A stretch of 64,000 nucleotides of DNA. Origin: Closterium sp. NIES-65 (Eukaryota > Streptophyta > Zygnematophyceae > Desmidiales > Closteriaceae). The DNA lies in NCBI GenBank assembly GCA_948144175.1, contig CANXME010000875.1, forward strand, positions 124,001 to 188,000. The letters run 5' to 3'. Positions 54,063 to 64,000 of the stretch are shown in pieces. Under the pieces are notes generated by a model, which worked only from the letters and a program-made list of their open reading frames with translations, was not told where the DNA came from and did no database searches. Numbering within the stretch: the first letter of the stretch is position 1; each line of letters opens with the position of its first letter. A program made the position numbers and the translations under genes.

Positions 54063-57000
54063 ATGGCGGGCAACACCTCGACGGGAGCTGGTGAATCCTC
54101 AGCCCAAGATCCGAAGCCAAGATTCTGGTGTTTCTTCGCCAAGGGGAGCGCGAACAAGCCAGGGCTCGCTGATCAAGGAGGTGCTGAAAAACTTCACCGT
54201 CGAGAAGTTCAATGGTGAGGACTATGATGATTGGGCCTGGAAAATGCAACTTGTATTTCCGTCAGATCGGTTTGCTGAAACTAATGATTGGGGAGGAGCC
54301 TAGACCGAGTGACCCCGCCCTTCAGGAAGATTGGGACGAGCGCGCCTCGGCTGGCTACTACTTGATGTCGCAGAGTTTGGAGCTGAACCAGCGTCACCAC
54401 GTCATGCACCTGCTGCCGGAGGTTGAGTGCGGTCCGAAGGCGTGGACGGTGTTGAAGGAGCTGCACGCCCCTACCTCCGTCGCTGCGACGCTCATGATGG
54501 AGAGGGAGCTGTCCGCGTTGCGCCTAAGCGAGGGAGAGCCGGTGCAACCCATCCTGGACAAGATGCGTGATCTCTACGCGAAGCTGGCGATCGCGGGAAT
54601 CACTTACCCGGAGCAGACCAAGTGCCTGAAGATGCTCTCGCTGCTGCCGGAATCGTGGCTTCAATTCACGAGCGGATTGAGCCTGCCGCAGAACCAGAGC
54701 TTGTGGACGCTCTAGTGGGTGCGGACAAAGATTCTGGAGGAGGACTTCCGTCGCCGCCAACTGAGGGATGGAGACGACGGCAGCAGCGGCTACAGGATGC
54801 AAGGGAGCCGACTTGGCAAAAGACGTGGCTTTGGTGGTGCTGGACGCGGTGCAAAGAAAGATGACGACTCCAACGACCAACAAGGAGGTACCGGTTGGGG
54901 TCGCGGTGCGAAATCTGGATGTGGGGGCAAGTCGGGTACTGGTGGCAAAATGAAAGGGAGTTGCTTGTATTGTGCGAAGGAAGGGCACCCCTGGTTTTTG
55001 TGCTATAAGAAACCCGATGGATGGACCCCCCAGAATCGTCACCAGGATGGCGGCGCGCGGAGGAACAAGAAAAACGGCACCAACATGGTCGCTGATTCGT
55101 CCGACAACAACCCGAAGGGCAACGGCGGTGCGGAGAAGAAGAAGGAGCACACCGCGGGCCAATTCTTCCATGTGGGAGACAAAGGGGAGCAAGGAGACGC
55201 ATCTACTAAGGTATGAGCAGAGCTGCACGCCCTGCACACAGGCGCTCCTTGGACAATGACGCCGCGCAAGGACCTGCTGGACGACGTAGGCGCTGCACCG
55301 ATTAACAAGATGTGCTCTGCCTTTGGACATATGTTGAAGGTGGCTGGTGCGGGACGAGCTGCGTTTAAGGGAGCAGATGGCAAGCCGGTAGTGCTGCACG
55401 ACGTTCTCCTCGTCCCCGACCTAAAGGCCAACCTTATCTCCCTCTGTATTCTTGGCAAGGCTGGGGTGAACACCAACGCGGATGGGGCTCGCACTTATAA
55501 GAGGAAGCTCGGCAATCGGGTGCTTTGGGATCTGCACGAGAGCAAGGATGTGTACAGATCTATGTGGCAGCTGCCGGCGCTGGCGTGGCACGGTGGGAGG
55601 CAGGCTGGAGAGGGGTCTACATCCCAGGGGGAGTGCAACGCCGTTGGAGGGGTTGGTGTGAAATTGTCGGCCAGATCTGGGGAGACGGATTGGGCAACGG
55701 CACACCGACGTTTGGGGCATGTGGCAATGCCTTTGCTGAAGCAGCTGGAGAAGGATGGAGCCGTTAAGGGCTTGAAGCTGAACGGACAACCACCCAATGA
55801 TAGCTGTGAAATTTGCCTCCTTTCAAAGTTCGCCCGTTTCCCCTTCCATAGTGTGGCTGGCAGGAGCAAAAAGCCGTTGGAGCTAGTCCACATGGGCTTG
55901 GTGGGGCCGCTGCCGGTGCAAGGGCACAAGGGGGAGCGGTACTTCCTAACCATAGTGGATGACTTGATCCGCTGAAGCAGAAAGATCACTCCGCCTCCAC
56001 GATTCGGGACGATTGGCTGCCGTTCGTCGAGAAGCAAGCGGAGTGTGTGGTGAAGTGGATTAGGACAGATCGGGGTGGTGAGTTCCTTGGAGCTGAGATG
56101 ATGGCCTGGCTCAAGAAGCAGGGCATCCAGAGGGAGCTGACCACGGCTTACACCCCACAGTCCAACGGTGTAGCAGAACAGGCGAAGCGGACAATTCTGG
56201 AGACAGCTAGGGCACTGCTCATAGAATCTGGGCTGGGCAACTTGATGTGGCCCCATGCTATTCGGCACGCTACCGTCGCTAGGAACAGGGTACTCACAAA
56301 GGTTGGGGATGACTCGTTGGTGCCGTTGGAGAGGTAGCTTAGGAGGAAGCCGCCGGTGGACATGCTGAGGGTGTTCGGTTGCATGGCAGTCGCCCACGTC
56401 CACAAGACCTACCGCAGTAAGTTGGGGGCGAGTGCAATCTGGTGTGTGCATTTGGGGCTGGCTGCTGAGAGCAAGGGATGGCTGCTGTGGGAGCCTTCCA
56501 AGTGTGTGTTGTTTGATAGCAGGGATGTGAAGTTCGTTGAGGGCATGATGTATGGGAGCTGGGAGGAACAGCCGGAGGCCAGGGTGTCCGAGCAAATGGA
56601 GCAGATCACCATGCAGCTGGACCTGACTCCTAGTGTGTGGGAGGAGGGAGAAGAGGCAGCTGCAGAGGGTGGTGATGGAAAGAAGGTACAGGAGGCACCT
56701 GCTGGTGGAAGTGATGGTGTGGAGACTGCTAGCGGTAGCACTAGTGGAGCTGCTGGATCCGAGGGAGGAGAGCAGCAGCAGGGGAAAACTAAGAAGCTGA
56801 AGGGTCTTGTTATGAAGGGATGGGAGACACCCGTCTCCAGGCCAGGACGTACCCGTATGGCTACTAAGAAGCTGATTGCAGGAGCTGATGTAGTGGAGCA
56901 GCAGCTTGGGACAGAGGAGGCATTGCTGATTCTACCGCATGGCTATGACCCGGATGAGGAGGATAAGCCTTCGTACTGTTTTCTTGCCCCTGCACCAGAG

Positions 57001-58237
57001 GAACCAGCTAGCATAGAGGAGGCATTAGCTGGACCAGATAGGGACAAATGGCTGGCTTCTAGGGATGCTGAGTACCAGAGCCTGCTGGAGAATGGGACTT
57101 GGGAACTAGTGGTGCTGCCTGAGGGAAAGAAAGCGGTACAATGCAAGTGGGTGCTAAGGATCAAGACTGACGACAAGGGGCAGGTCACCATCTACAAGAG
57201 TAGGTTGGTGGCTAAGGGGCTTATGCAGAAGGAGAAGCATGAAGGACGACATTCTTCTCTTTAGCAGCAGCATTAAGGAGATCCAAAAGGTGCACCAGCA
57301 GCTGATGGAGAACTTCAAGTGCAAGAACCTTGGGAAGGTAAAGTACTACCTCGGGATGCACGTGGAGAGGGATCTGGATCACAGGTGGTTGAAGCTGCAC
57401 CAGGAGAAGTTCATCAAGGAGCTGGGATTGAGAATGAGCGCAAGGTTGCAACTCCCCTGCCAGCAGAATTCAAGCTTGTAAAGCCAGCAGAATTGAAGCC
57501 GAGAAGCAGCAGCAATTTCAGTCCTTGGTGGGCAGCCTCTTGTATGCAGCAGTTTACACGAGGCCCGACATCTCTTTCTCGGTTGGGCAGCTGGCCAGGG
57601 TGGTGCAGAATCCATCAGAGGAGCATGTGGATGCAGCTGAGCGAGTGGTGAAATATCTGAACTCTCACCCAAGCATTGGAGTTCAATACTCCGCATCTGC
57701 ACAGGTGAAGCAGAAAGGGGTTGAGGTGCTGAAATAGAAGGGGGAGAGGCTTGGAGAAGGCAAGCTCTTTCTCACTTGCTTTACCGATGCTAAGTGGGCC
57801 TCTGAGAATGAGGATTCCTCATCTGTGGGAGGAATCATCTGTGTAGTTGGGGGAGGACCTGTTAGTTGGAGGTCAAAGAAGCAGACGGAGACGGCACTCT
57901 CTTCCGTGGAATCAGAGTACATGGCAATGTTCCACGGGGTAAAAGAGGTGATTTGGCTGAGGAGGCTGTTAGAGGAGATTGGTCAGGAGCAGAAGGTTGC
58001 TACGCCGCTGTTTTGTGATAGCAAGGGGGCTCTTGGGATGGCCAGGAACGCTTTGATTCATGGGCTGAGCAAGCACATGCGTATCAAGTGGCACTGGCTG
58101 CGTAAGGAAGTGAAAAGGGGGACGGTGAATCCGATCTACATCAAGACTAACCAGCATCCAGCAGATTCCTCACCAAGAGGCTTGCGGATGAGCCTCATTG
58201 GCGTTGTGTGCGCATGAGTGGAATAAGCATGAACTAG
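54063..58237 (+). pseudogene. A6 gag-pol pseudogene with RT palm deletion
   Basis: Collinear with A1 from MAGNTST to the terminal TAG, with many lesions. Frameshifts fall near 54110 and 54250 in gag, and TAG replaces GAG near 54713. A short deletion near 55217-55245 removes sequence before the protease, and there is a frame break near 55965 inside integrase. TAG replaces Trp near 56335. About 350 bp, matching A1 3428-3777, are missing at about 57235, so the first RT catalytic Asp and the Tyr-Val of YVDD are lost. Small deletions lie near 57425 and 57485, a TAG near 57735 and an indel near 58165. It cannot encode an active RT. Confidence 0.92.
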
Positions 58238-58279
58238 CATGGAATGATGGAAATGCAGCCGGCAGACTGAGGGGGAGTG

Positions 58280-59359
58280 TGTTGGGTGCAAATTCACATT
58301 GCACGACATACTGCCGTCTGTTTGTACTAGTATGCGTGTGCGAATGCATTTGGGGGTGAATGGAATGTTCGTCTATTTGTTTGCTTTCACATTTTTTGCT
58401 TGATGCATTTGCAGGTACTCGCGCAATGTGCGCTTCAGCACAACATTGTACTTGCTATGAACAGTACAAGCAGAAAGGACGAGCTCGCAAAGGAAACCAA
58501 GATGGAAGCTTTGCGGTTCGGTTGAATTGATTGTGCATATTCATTTCTATCCAACTTGAAATTGTACTCTTTTGTTTGGTTGACTATAGTGTAGCAGGGC
58601 AGGCACTATAGGGGTACAATTTAGGTGCAGATTGGATGTTGTTTGTCTGTATCTGCATGCTACAAGGCCAGGGGAAACCAGCGGAACCAGCATTTGGCTG
58701 GTTGGGCAAAGACAAAACAGGTTCTGTTTTAAGGACCTGAACCTGGTTGTTGTTTTCCCAAGTTGGAAAATCAGAACCAGAGGTTGTTTACCAACCTACC
58801 ACCTGCTGTTTTGTCCAGCCAGGTTGGTTCTGCTGCTTGGAATTATTTGGGATCATCCCTGGTTGTTCCCAGGTTTATTCCCAAGGTCCTTGCTAGCTAG
58901 AACTATATATTCCTTCTCTGTTTGTACCTGGATATAGTCAATTTGATTCAAGCGAATTCCTTCCTTGCTGGAATTTCGTTTCTACGCGGTGCGACGGCAG
59001 AATGCTACCCGAGTCAACGCTAGTATGCTAGCACTCCAACACTAGGCAAACGCTGTCCACGCCATAACTTCGTAATGGCAGAATGTTTCGCAAGGCAACT
59101 TGGTTCATTTTAAAGCTCTTGGAGTGAGCTTCGACATAGGAAATTCTCAGCTTAATCCGGTCGACGGTCTCCACGATACACTGCGTGACGTTCAAGGTAC
59201 TCTTGCTGTTTTGACTAAGTCCCTCTTGATCCCTCTCTCTACAAACTCAGACCCGAGGATAGGGGCTGGTCTTGTACCAGGCACCCAAGGACCCTTGGAT
59301 GTGACGCCGAGGTGAGGTATTAAGTTTGATAAGGTATTTATTAGGCCCTTACACCAACA
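58280..59359 (+). repeat. 3' LTR of A6
   Basis: TGTTGGGTGC to CCAACA, 1,080 bp, after GAGGGGGAG. The AT segment at 58904-58910 reads TATATAT. It is followed directly by minus-strand A7 integrase sequence starting CAAGC. Confidence 0.93.
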
Positions 59360-59881
59360 CAAGCCACCTCTCCAACGGCACCCACACGTCATCCCCAACC
59401 TTGGTGAGTACCCTGTTCCTAGCGACGGTAGCGTGCCGAACAGCACGGGGCCACATCAAGTTGCCCAGCCCAGATTCTATGAGCAGCGCCCTAGCTGTCT
59501 CCAGAATTGTCCGATTCGCCCGTTCTGCTACACCGTTGGACTGTGGGGTGTAAGCCGTGGTCTGCTCCCTCTAGATGCCCTGCTTCTTGAGCCAGGCCGT
59601 CATCTCAGCTCCAAGGAACTCACCACCCCAATCTGTCCTAATCCGCTTCACCACACACTCTGCTTGCTTCTCCACGAACGGCAGCCAATTGTCCCGAATC
59701 GTGGAGGCGGAGTGATCTTTCTGCTTCAGCGGATACGCCCTCATTAGCCTGCTCCAGTCATCCACTATGGTTAGGAAGTGCCGCTCCCCCTTGTGCCCTT
59801 GCACCGGCAGCGGCCCCACCAAGTCCATGTGGACCAGCTCCAACGGCTTTTTGCTCCTGCCAGCCAGACTATGGAAGGGAA
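59360..59881 (-). pseudogene. A7 integrase fragment
   Basis: On the minus strand this covers the integrase core from RSKKP-ELVHMDLVGPLP through RTDWGGEFLGAEM and SNGVAERANRTILE to VWVPLERWL. The DDE residues are present. TAG replaces CAG just before REQTTAY (near 59572). It is cut on one side by the A6 LTR and on the other by the B4 LTR. Confidence 0.88.
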
Positions 59882-60014
59882 TGTGAAAGTGAGAACGAGA
59901 ATGAATGAACTATGAAATGAGTGAGTACAAGTACTAACCCTAATTGGGTTGTACCCCCTATGGGATACCCCACTATAGCCTACACAAATGTATAAGCTAT
60001 ATAGCATTCTGAAA
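59882..60014 (-). repeat. 3' LTR of B4 (133 bp)
   Basis: On the minus strand it ends CACTTTCACA at 59882, like B1. Its start is degraded (TTTCAGAA). It lies directly against A7 integrase sequence in the same orientation, so B4 inserted into A7. Confidence 0.85.
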
Positions 60015-60226
60015 CACCTCCATAGGCAAAGTGGGGGAGAACAAGGGGTCACAAGACCTGTCAAGCAAAGCAAAGCAAAGCAATCTCGGGGTGGATCTCA
60101 AAAACACCACACAGTTCGAGCACAAGGTCAAGGCCACAAGGCCAGTTCACATGCAAGAGTATACACATATATATAAAGCTAGACAAGAAAGGGCAGGCAT
60201 ATATATATGTGAGAGTACAAGCAAGG
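60015..60226 (-). other. 3' UTR of B4
   Basis: Same layout as the UTRs of B2 and B3, with the TATATATA run (about 60170-60210) and CTTTGCTT repeats. Non-coding. Confidence 0.75.
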
Positions 60227-60652
60227 TCAAGAGGAGAGCAAGTGAGGCAAGACGGGCACAAGACCCAGCTGATGATCAAAAGGCACAAGTGCCTTGGTGA
60301 AGACATCAGCAGTGTTGGCCTCGGAGGCCACGTACGCAAGCCGAAACTGTCCATGCTGCTGTAGCTTACGAGCTAGGAAGTAGCGAAGAGCAATGTGCTT
60401 TGTTCTGTGCTCCAGTCTCTGCTCTCGACACAAGGCCAGCATGGCCTTGTTGTCTACGTACAGCACTAGAGGAGAACGAGGCGGCTCTCCAAGGTCGGTC
60501 AGCAGGTAGGTGAGCCAGCGAAGCTCCTGTGCAGCCATGGCCCCGGCGTAGATCTCAGCCTCACAACTGGAGCCGAGAACAGAAGACGAGCGAGTAGCCC
60601 GCTACGAAACAGAGCCGGAACCAAGGCTGAAGGTGTAACCCTGTTACGACCG
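60227..60652 (-). pseudogene. B4 RNase H remnant after a premature stop
   Basis: On the minus strand this continues B4 pol beyond the TAG at 60653-60655, with motifs WLTYLLTDLGEPPRS, YVDNKAMLAL and SEANTADVFTKAL. Its end, near CDHQ, lacks several residues relative to B2. There is no independent start, so it is dead sequence. Confidence 0.85.
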
Positions 60653-61684
60653 CTACGTAGCCTGGTCGTCAGCCCAAGAATCGTCCGCATGCCCAGTGAC
60701 GACCACTAGACTCCGCCCTCCAAGCACTAGCCCCATGCCTGACGTACTGCACAAGTAGCGCAACACCCTCTTCGCTGCAGCCATGTGCTCTGGTCGGTGT
60801 CTCCCAGGAGCAACATAGCGTGCGAGAATGCTAAGAGGGTATGCAAGGTCAGGTCGTGTGCAGGTCATCAGGTACATGAGGCAGCCAACAAGCTCTGGGT
60901 ACAGGCCACTCGACTCTACGGACTCATCCGAAGGCAGAGCTGAGAGTGAGTGGCGAGTAGACAGAGGAGTGGCCTGAGGCGAGGAGTACGTGAAGCCGAA
61001 GCGCTGAAGGACCTGCTGCACCATGTGTGACTGAGTCAGGGTAATGGTGCACTGTGCTCTGTCCCGGGTGATCTGCAGGCCAAGGTAGCAGCGCAGTTCA
61101 CCCAGGTCTGTGCACGTGTGTCTCTTCAGCAGCTCGGACTTCACGTAGGCGAGTCTAGCAGTGTCAGCTGTGGCAAAGACCAAGTCGTCGACGTACACGA
61201 GGACGTAGAATGGCGGCAGAGAGGTGTCGATGCGCAGAAACAGCGACGGGTCGGCAGTAGAAGGAGCAAACCCAAGAGCCGCAAGCGTAGTCCTCAGTGT
61301 GTCCTTCCGACCGCACTCAACCTCTGGCAGCAGGTGCATGACGTGGTGACGCTGGTTCAGCTCCAAACTCTGCGATATCAAATAGTAGCCAGCCGAGGAG
61401 CGCTCGTCCCAATCTTCCTGCAGCGCGGGGTCACTCGGTCTAGGTTCCTCCCCAATCATTAGTTTCAGCAATCCAATCTGACGGAAATATAGTTGCATTT
61501 TCCACGCCCAATCATCATAGCCCTCACCATTGAACTTCTCGACGGTGAAATTCTTCAGCACCTCCTTGACCAGCGAGCCCTGGTTTGTTCGCGCTCCCCT
61601 TGGCGCTGAAACACCAGAATCATGGCTGCCGCTACGATCTTGGGCTGAAGATTCACCAGCTCCCGTCGAGGTGTTGCCCGCCAT
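60653..61684 (-). CDS. Chimeric frame: A7 gag N-terminus fused to B4 reverse transcriptase (343 aa)
   Basis: One open frame starts at the conserved A-family ATG (MAGNTSTGAGESS) just downstream of an A LTR and PBS. Residues 1 to ~127 are A gag (DUF4219-type), ending HHVMHLLPEVECG. From about residue 128 (junction near 61303) it is B RT: TLRTTLAALGFAPSTADPSL, then LVYVDDLVFATADTA and GELRCYLGLQI. It runs into RNase H up to HADDSWADDQAT, where TAG replaces CAG. The fusion lacks the RT fingers with the first catalytic Asp, so RT activity is not expected. Most simply, B4 inserted in A7 and a deletion joined them in frame. Confidence 0.85.
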   Translation of the reverse strand: MAGNTSTGAGESSAQDRSGSHDSGVSAPRGARTNQGSLVKEVLKNFTVEKFNGEGYDDWAWKMQLYFRQIGLLKLMIGEEPRPSDPALQEDWDERSSAGYYLISQSLELNQRHHVMHLLPEVECGRKDTLRTTLAALGFAPSTADPSLFLRIDTSLPPFYVLVYVDDLVFATADTARLAYVKSELLKRHTCTDLGELRCYLGLQITRDRAQCTITLTQSHMVQQVLQRFGFTYSSPQATPLSTRHSLSALPSDESVESSGLYPELVGCLMYLMTCTRPDLAYPLSILARYVAPGRHRPEHMAAAKRVLRYLCSTSGMGLVLGGRSLVVVTGHADDSWADDQAT

Positions 61685-61715
61685 AGCTACCTATATCGAG
61701 GATCACTATAACGCA

Positions 61716-61727
61716 GCTCTGATACCA
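61716..61727 (-). promoter_or_regulatory. Primer-binding site of A7
   Basis: On the minus strand this is TGGTATCAGAGC, three bases from the LTR, as in A1. Confidence 0.9.
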
Positions 61728-61730
61728 GCT

Positions 61731-62062
61731 TGTTGGTGTAAGGGCCTAATAAACTGAAGCTATTAAGACTTAATCAAACTTAAAACCTCTCCTCGGGGTC
61801 ACCTCCAATGGTCCTTGGGTGCCTGGTACAAGACTAGCCCCTATCCTCGGGTCCGAGATTGTAGAGGGAGGGATCAAGAATGACTTAGTCAAAATAACAA
61901 GAGTACCTTGAACGTCGCGCAGCGTATCGTGCAGACCGTCGACCTGATTAAGCTGAGAATTTCCTATGTCGAGTCTCACTTCAAGAGCTTTAAAATAAGC
62001 CAAGTTGCCTCGCGAAAAGTTCTGCCATTACAAAGTGATGACTCGAACAGCGTTTTCCTCTG
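61731..62062 (-). repeat. 5' LTR of A7 (last ~330 bp)
   Basis: The reverse complement of the A LTR end (starts TGTTGGTGTAAGGG on the plus strand). Similarity stops near 62062, so the LTR's first ~760 bp are missing. The adjoining sequence is unrelated to the families named here. Confidence 0.88.
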
Positions 62063-62439
62063 TAACCATCACGTGCGCACGGCCGTTGCTGGGTCGAAGG
62101 CCGCATAGGTCGCGGGCGTGAAGAGAGGACACAGGCAGCAGGGGGAGGGTGCGAGTAGGTGGAAGGGGGATACGGTGTAGCAGGGCCAGGGGATTTCAGA
62201 GGGCAAGGGGAGGAGCAGCAGAGGACATGGGCTGGCCCAGTGGAGGGCGAGTCAAAGGGGTGGGCAGAGGGTGAAGAGAGGGGGGAGGGATGGAATGGAG
62301 GTAGCGAGGGAGAGAAACCAGAGGCATGGAGGGGGGAGACGAGGGGTGTGCGGTTGGAAACAATGAAGGGGGGGAGCGGGTTAAATGACTTCTACATAAA
62401 CTCCGTCCTTTATCACTAACAATTTGCAGCACCACCTCC
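62063..62439. other. Unassigned purine-rich spacer
   Basis: The plus strand is rich in GGAGG, AGGGG and GAGAG words between the truncated A7 LTR and the D gag. I see no known domain, paired repeats or RNA gene; an 86-codon open frame here has low-complexity composition only. Confidence 0.5.
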
Positions 62440-63551
62440 GTAACCGCCACGGCCTCCACGGCCTCTTCCTCTCCCTCCACCTCCTCCTCTTCCCTCTTGG
62501 CCTTAAGAAGGTTTTCATCCAGATAGAAGTTTGTAGCAATCGCGCCACATGTGTCCACTCTCGTGACAATAATGGCACTCGCCATCAAATGGTCCGCGAC
62601 CGCGCCCGTAGTTCTTGTTGTTATTGCCGTAGCTGCCACTTCCGCAGCCTCCGTTGAAGTTACTGCTACCAAACTTGCCTCCTCCTCTTCATCTGCCCCT
62701 TCCTCGGCCATAACCACAGCCGATGCTTGCTGGCCCCGCGCCATCCGAACCCGCCAACTCACGGTGGCGGAAATCCTCTTGAAGTATCGCTCGCTTCACG
62801 TTTCTGAGTGAAAGGCGGGGCAGATTACGATACAAGTTGATGATGAGCGATGACCATGGTCCGCAGAGAAGGGACAGCAACTTGGTCTTCTTTTGGAGCT
62901 CACTATGATCCAAATCAGCTCCCTCAAGCCGCGTCAACAAGTCGAAAAAAATTTGCACCCCTTCCTTCTTCAACCGCTTCATCTTCTCTAATAAGTAGTG
63001 CCACCATTTGCTGCTTCAGCACCACTGCCACCGCCTCGAAAAAAATTTGCACCCCTTCCTTCTTCAACCACTTTATCTTCTCTAATAAGTATTGCCGCCA
63101 TTTGCTGCTTCAGCACCACTGCCACCGCCGCTGTTGCAAGAGCATGTGCACCCTTGAGAGCAGCCCATGCCTTTGGTCCCTTCTCTGGTTTACGCTGGAA
63201 TGGTTTGATGTGATAGATTTGGCTGCTCCCCAATGCTTGCCCAAGTACGAGATAGCCTTGTGCACTCTTCTGCAGCCACAGGCTCTTCTCCGGCTTGTTC
63301 TTGGGACGCTTCTGCGTTCTTTCCATCACCTCTAGCAGGTCATAGTGGTCAAATATGTTCTCCATCTTGAAGGTCCACTCAGCAAACTTGTCACCGTTGA
63401 ACTTGTCAAGGCCAAACAATCTATGCTCATCCCTGGAAGAGCCAAGACTTGGTTGCACGGAAGCCATGGGCGAATCACCGGGCTGACCTTGAGCTTGGGC
63501 TTCTCCACTGCCACCAGCACCTCTGCCATCCCTTTCCTCAAGACCGGCCAT
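62440..63551 (-). pseudogene. Family-D copia gag remnant
   Basis: On the minus strand a gag begins MAGLEERDGRGAGG at 63551. It shows a DUF4219-like motif (LDKFNGDKFAEWTFKMENIF), then GPKAWAALKGAH. A 94-bp tandem duplication (62942-63129) introduces stops. Downstream, in other frames, are KEGVQIFFDLLTRLEGADLD, NVKRAILQEDFRHREL and a Gly/Arg-rich stretch. A CCHC knuckle, CHYCHESGHMWRDC, lies at about 62535-62577, followed by Gly/Arg repeats. No protease, integrase or RT follows; the unassigned spacer begins at about 62440. It differs from the A, B and C gags. Confidence 0.8.
62942..63129. repeat. 94-bp tandem duplication in D gag
   Basis: Two near-identical copies start TCGAAAAAAATTTGCACC at 62942 and at about 63036. 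The period of 94 is not a multiple of three, so it breaks the gag frame. Confidence 0.88.
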
Positions 63552-64000
63552 TATCGAAACTGCTCCAAGGGGCTCTAATAGAACATGTTATAGTCACAAT
63601 AGGCTCAAATTTCCCTAAAATGAAAGATAGAGTGCTCAGGCGGATTTCTGCATACGGCTTCAAATGTTAATAGCGTTCTGGTCACAGCGATGACATGCTA
63701 TACATTGGATCTTGAGCATCGCAATTGGAATCACACGATTTCATCAGGTATTGATGACGCAACACTGGTTTGAACGAACGGCACTACGACAACAATTGTA
63801 GTCTTAAAACACAGATTAGGAAGCGTTACGAGTACGGAATGATTCCCAGCCTCTACAAACCCCAGGAGCCGAGATACAGTGATGTGGAACAGTGTTACAC
63901 TGTCCCTAACCATGAAAGGTCTCGAAACTACCATCCACAAGGGTCTGCACCAAGAGAAGTGTTACACTACATATTGTAATGTAACTAATCTCATTATCTT
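63552..64000. other. Unassigned right end of window
   Basis: Mixed-composition sequence upstream of the D gag start. It may hold the leader or LTR of that element, but no TG...CA boundary, PBS or satellite unit is convincing. Short open frames lack recognisable motifs. Confidence 0.4.

Larger units (their letters stand above)
50180..59359 (+). mobile_element. Tandem family-A array A5-A6 sharing a middle LTR
   Basis: LTRs lie at 50180-51265 (plus an LTR tail 51266-51510), 52923-54016 and 58280-59359, enclosing two internal regions, each with its own PBS. The outer flanks do not form a TSD: TCATG is left and CAAGC right. Both flanks are pieces of the same minus-strand A7, far apart in the A map. 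This fits two insertions into A7 followed by LTR-LTR recombination that removed what lay between. Confidence 0.85.
49520..62062 (-). mobile_element. Family-A copia element A7 (minus strand), invaded and deleted
   Basis: Minus-strand pieces in order are a 5' LTR (62062-61731), PBS (61727-61716), gag start (61684 to about 61303), nested B4 (61302-59882), integrase (59881-59360), the A5/A6 array (59359-50180), the pol end with polypurine tract (50179-50119) and a 3' LTR (50118-49520). Missing are gag from residue ~127 to pre-integrase, and the RT-RNase H block between 59360 and 50179. That these pieces were one element is an inference from order and orientation; the 3' LTR looks more diverged than the 5' LTR. 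Confidence 0.6.

Noticed and set aside
62159..62419. 86-codon frame in the purine-rich spacer
   Set aside because: Composition is dominated by Gly, Glu, Trp and Arg from GGAGG/GAG words; no motif and no context.

Overview
No host gene is recognisable in this window. It looks like a repeat block from a nuclear genome of the green plant lineage. Elements carry Ty1/copia gag-PR-IN-RT-RNase H polyproteins, 5-bp target-site duplications (TSDs), TG...CA LTRs, and a primer-binding site (PBS) TGGTATCAGAGC or TGGAATCAGAGC matching the 3' end of initiator-Met tRNA, as in many plant copia elements. Coding DNA is GC-rich and satellite DNA AT-rich. I cannot fix the taxon; a streptophyte alga or early land plant is a guess.

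Four copia families are named here for convenience. Family A has ~1.09-kb LTRs and one ~1,526-codon gag-pol frame. Family B has ~135-bp LTRs, a ~1-kb GC-rich tandem-repeat leader, a Gly-rich gag and a repetitive IN-RT spacer. Families C and D are decayed fragments. A 37-bp satellite is the main substrate.

Layout: 1-5931 is A1, with an open polyprotein. 5932-6161 is an inverted A-LTR head. 6162-16175 is the 3' half of B1, carrying A2 (9138-15922, TSD TACTC). 16176-16662 is satellite. 16663-20594 is C1, interrupted by a TA-flanked MITE-like element and an A solo LTR. 20595-47940 is a satellite array broken by B3 (minus, 20825-28491), an A LTR split by A4 (28700-36750), an inverted A LTR (36862-37888) and near-intact B2 (38917-46418). 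47941-49515 is C2 debris. 49520-62062 is a minus-strand A element (A7), invaded by a tandem A5/A6 array (50180-59359) and by B4; a deletion fused A7 gag in frame to B4 reverse transcriptase. 62440-63551 is a D-family gag remnant.

Relative ages follow from nesting: satellite and C are oldest; A2 is younger than B1; A4 is younger than the LTR it splits; A5/A6 are younger than A7. A1 (open frame) and B2 (one frameshift, LTRs differing at 1 of 134 positions by eye) look most recent. The clearest unusual items are the chimeric gag-RT frame, the palindrome-built satellite, the repeat leaders of B, the TA-flanked MITE-like element, and the recombined LTR arrays. Divergence statements are by-eye comparisons within the window.
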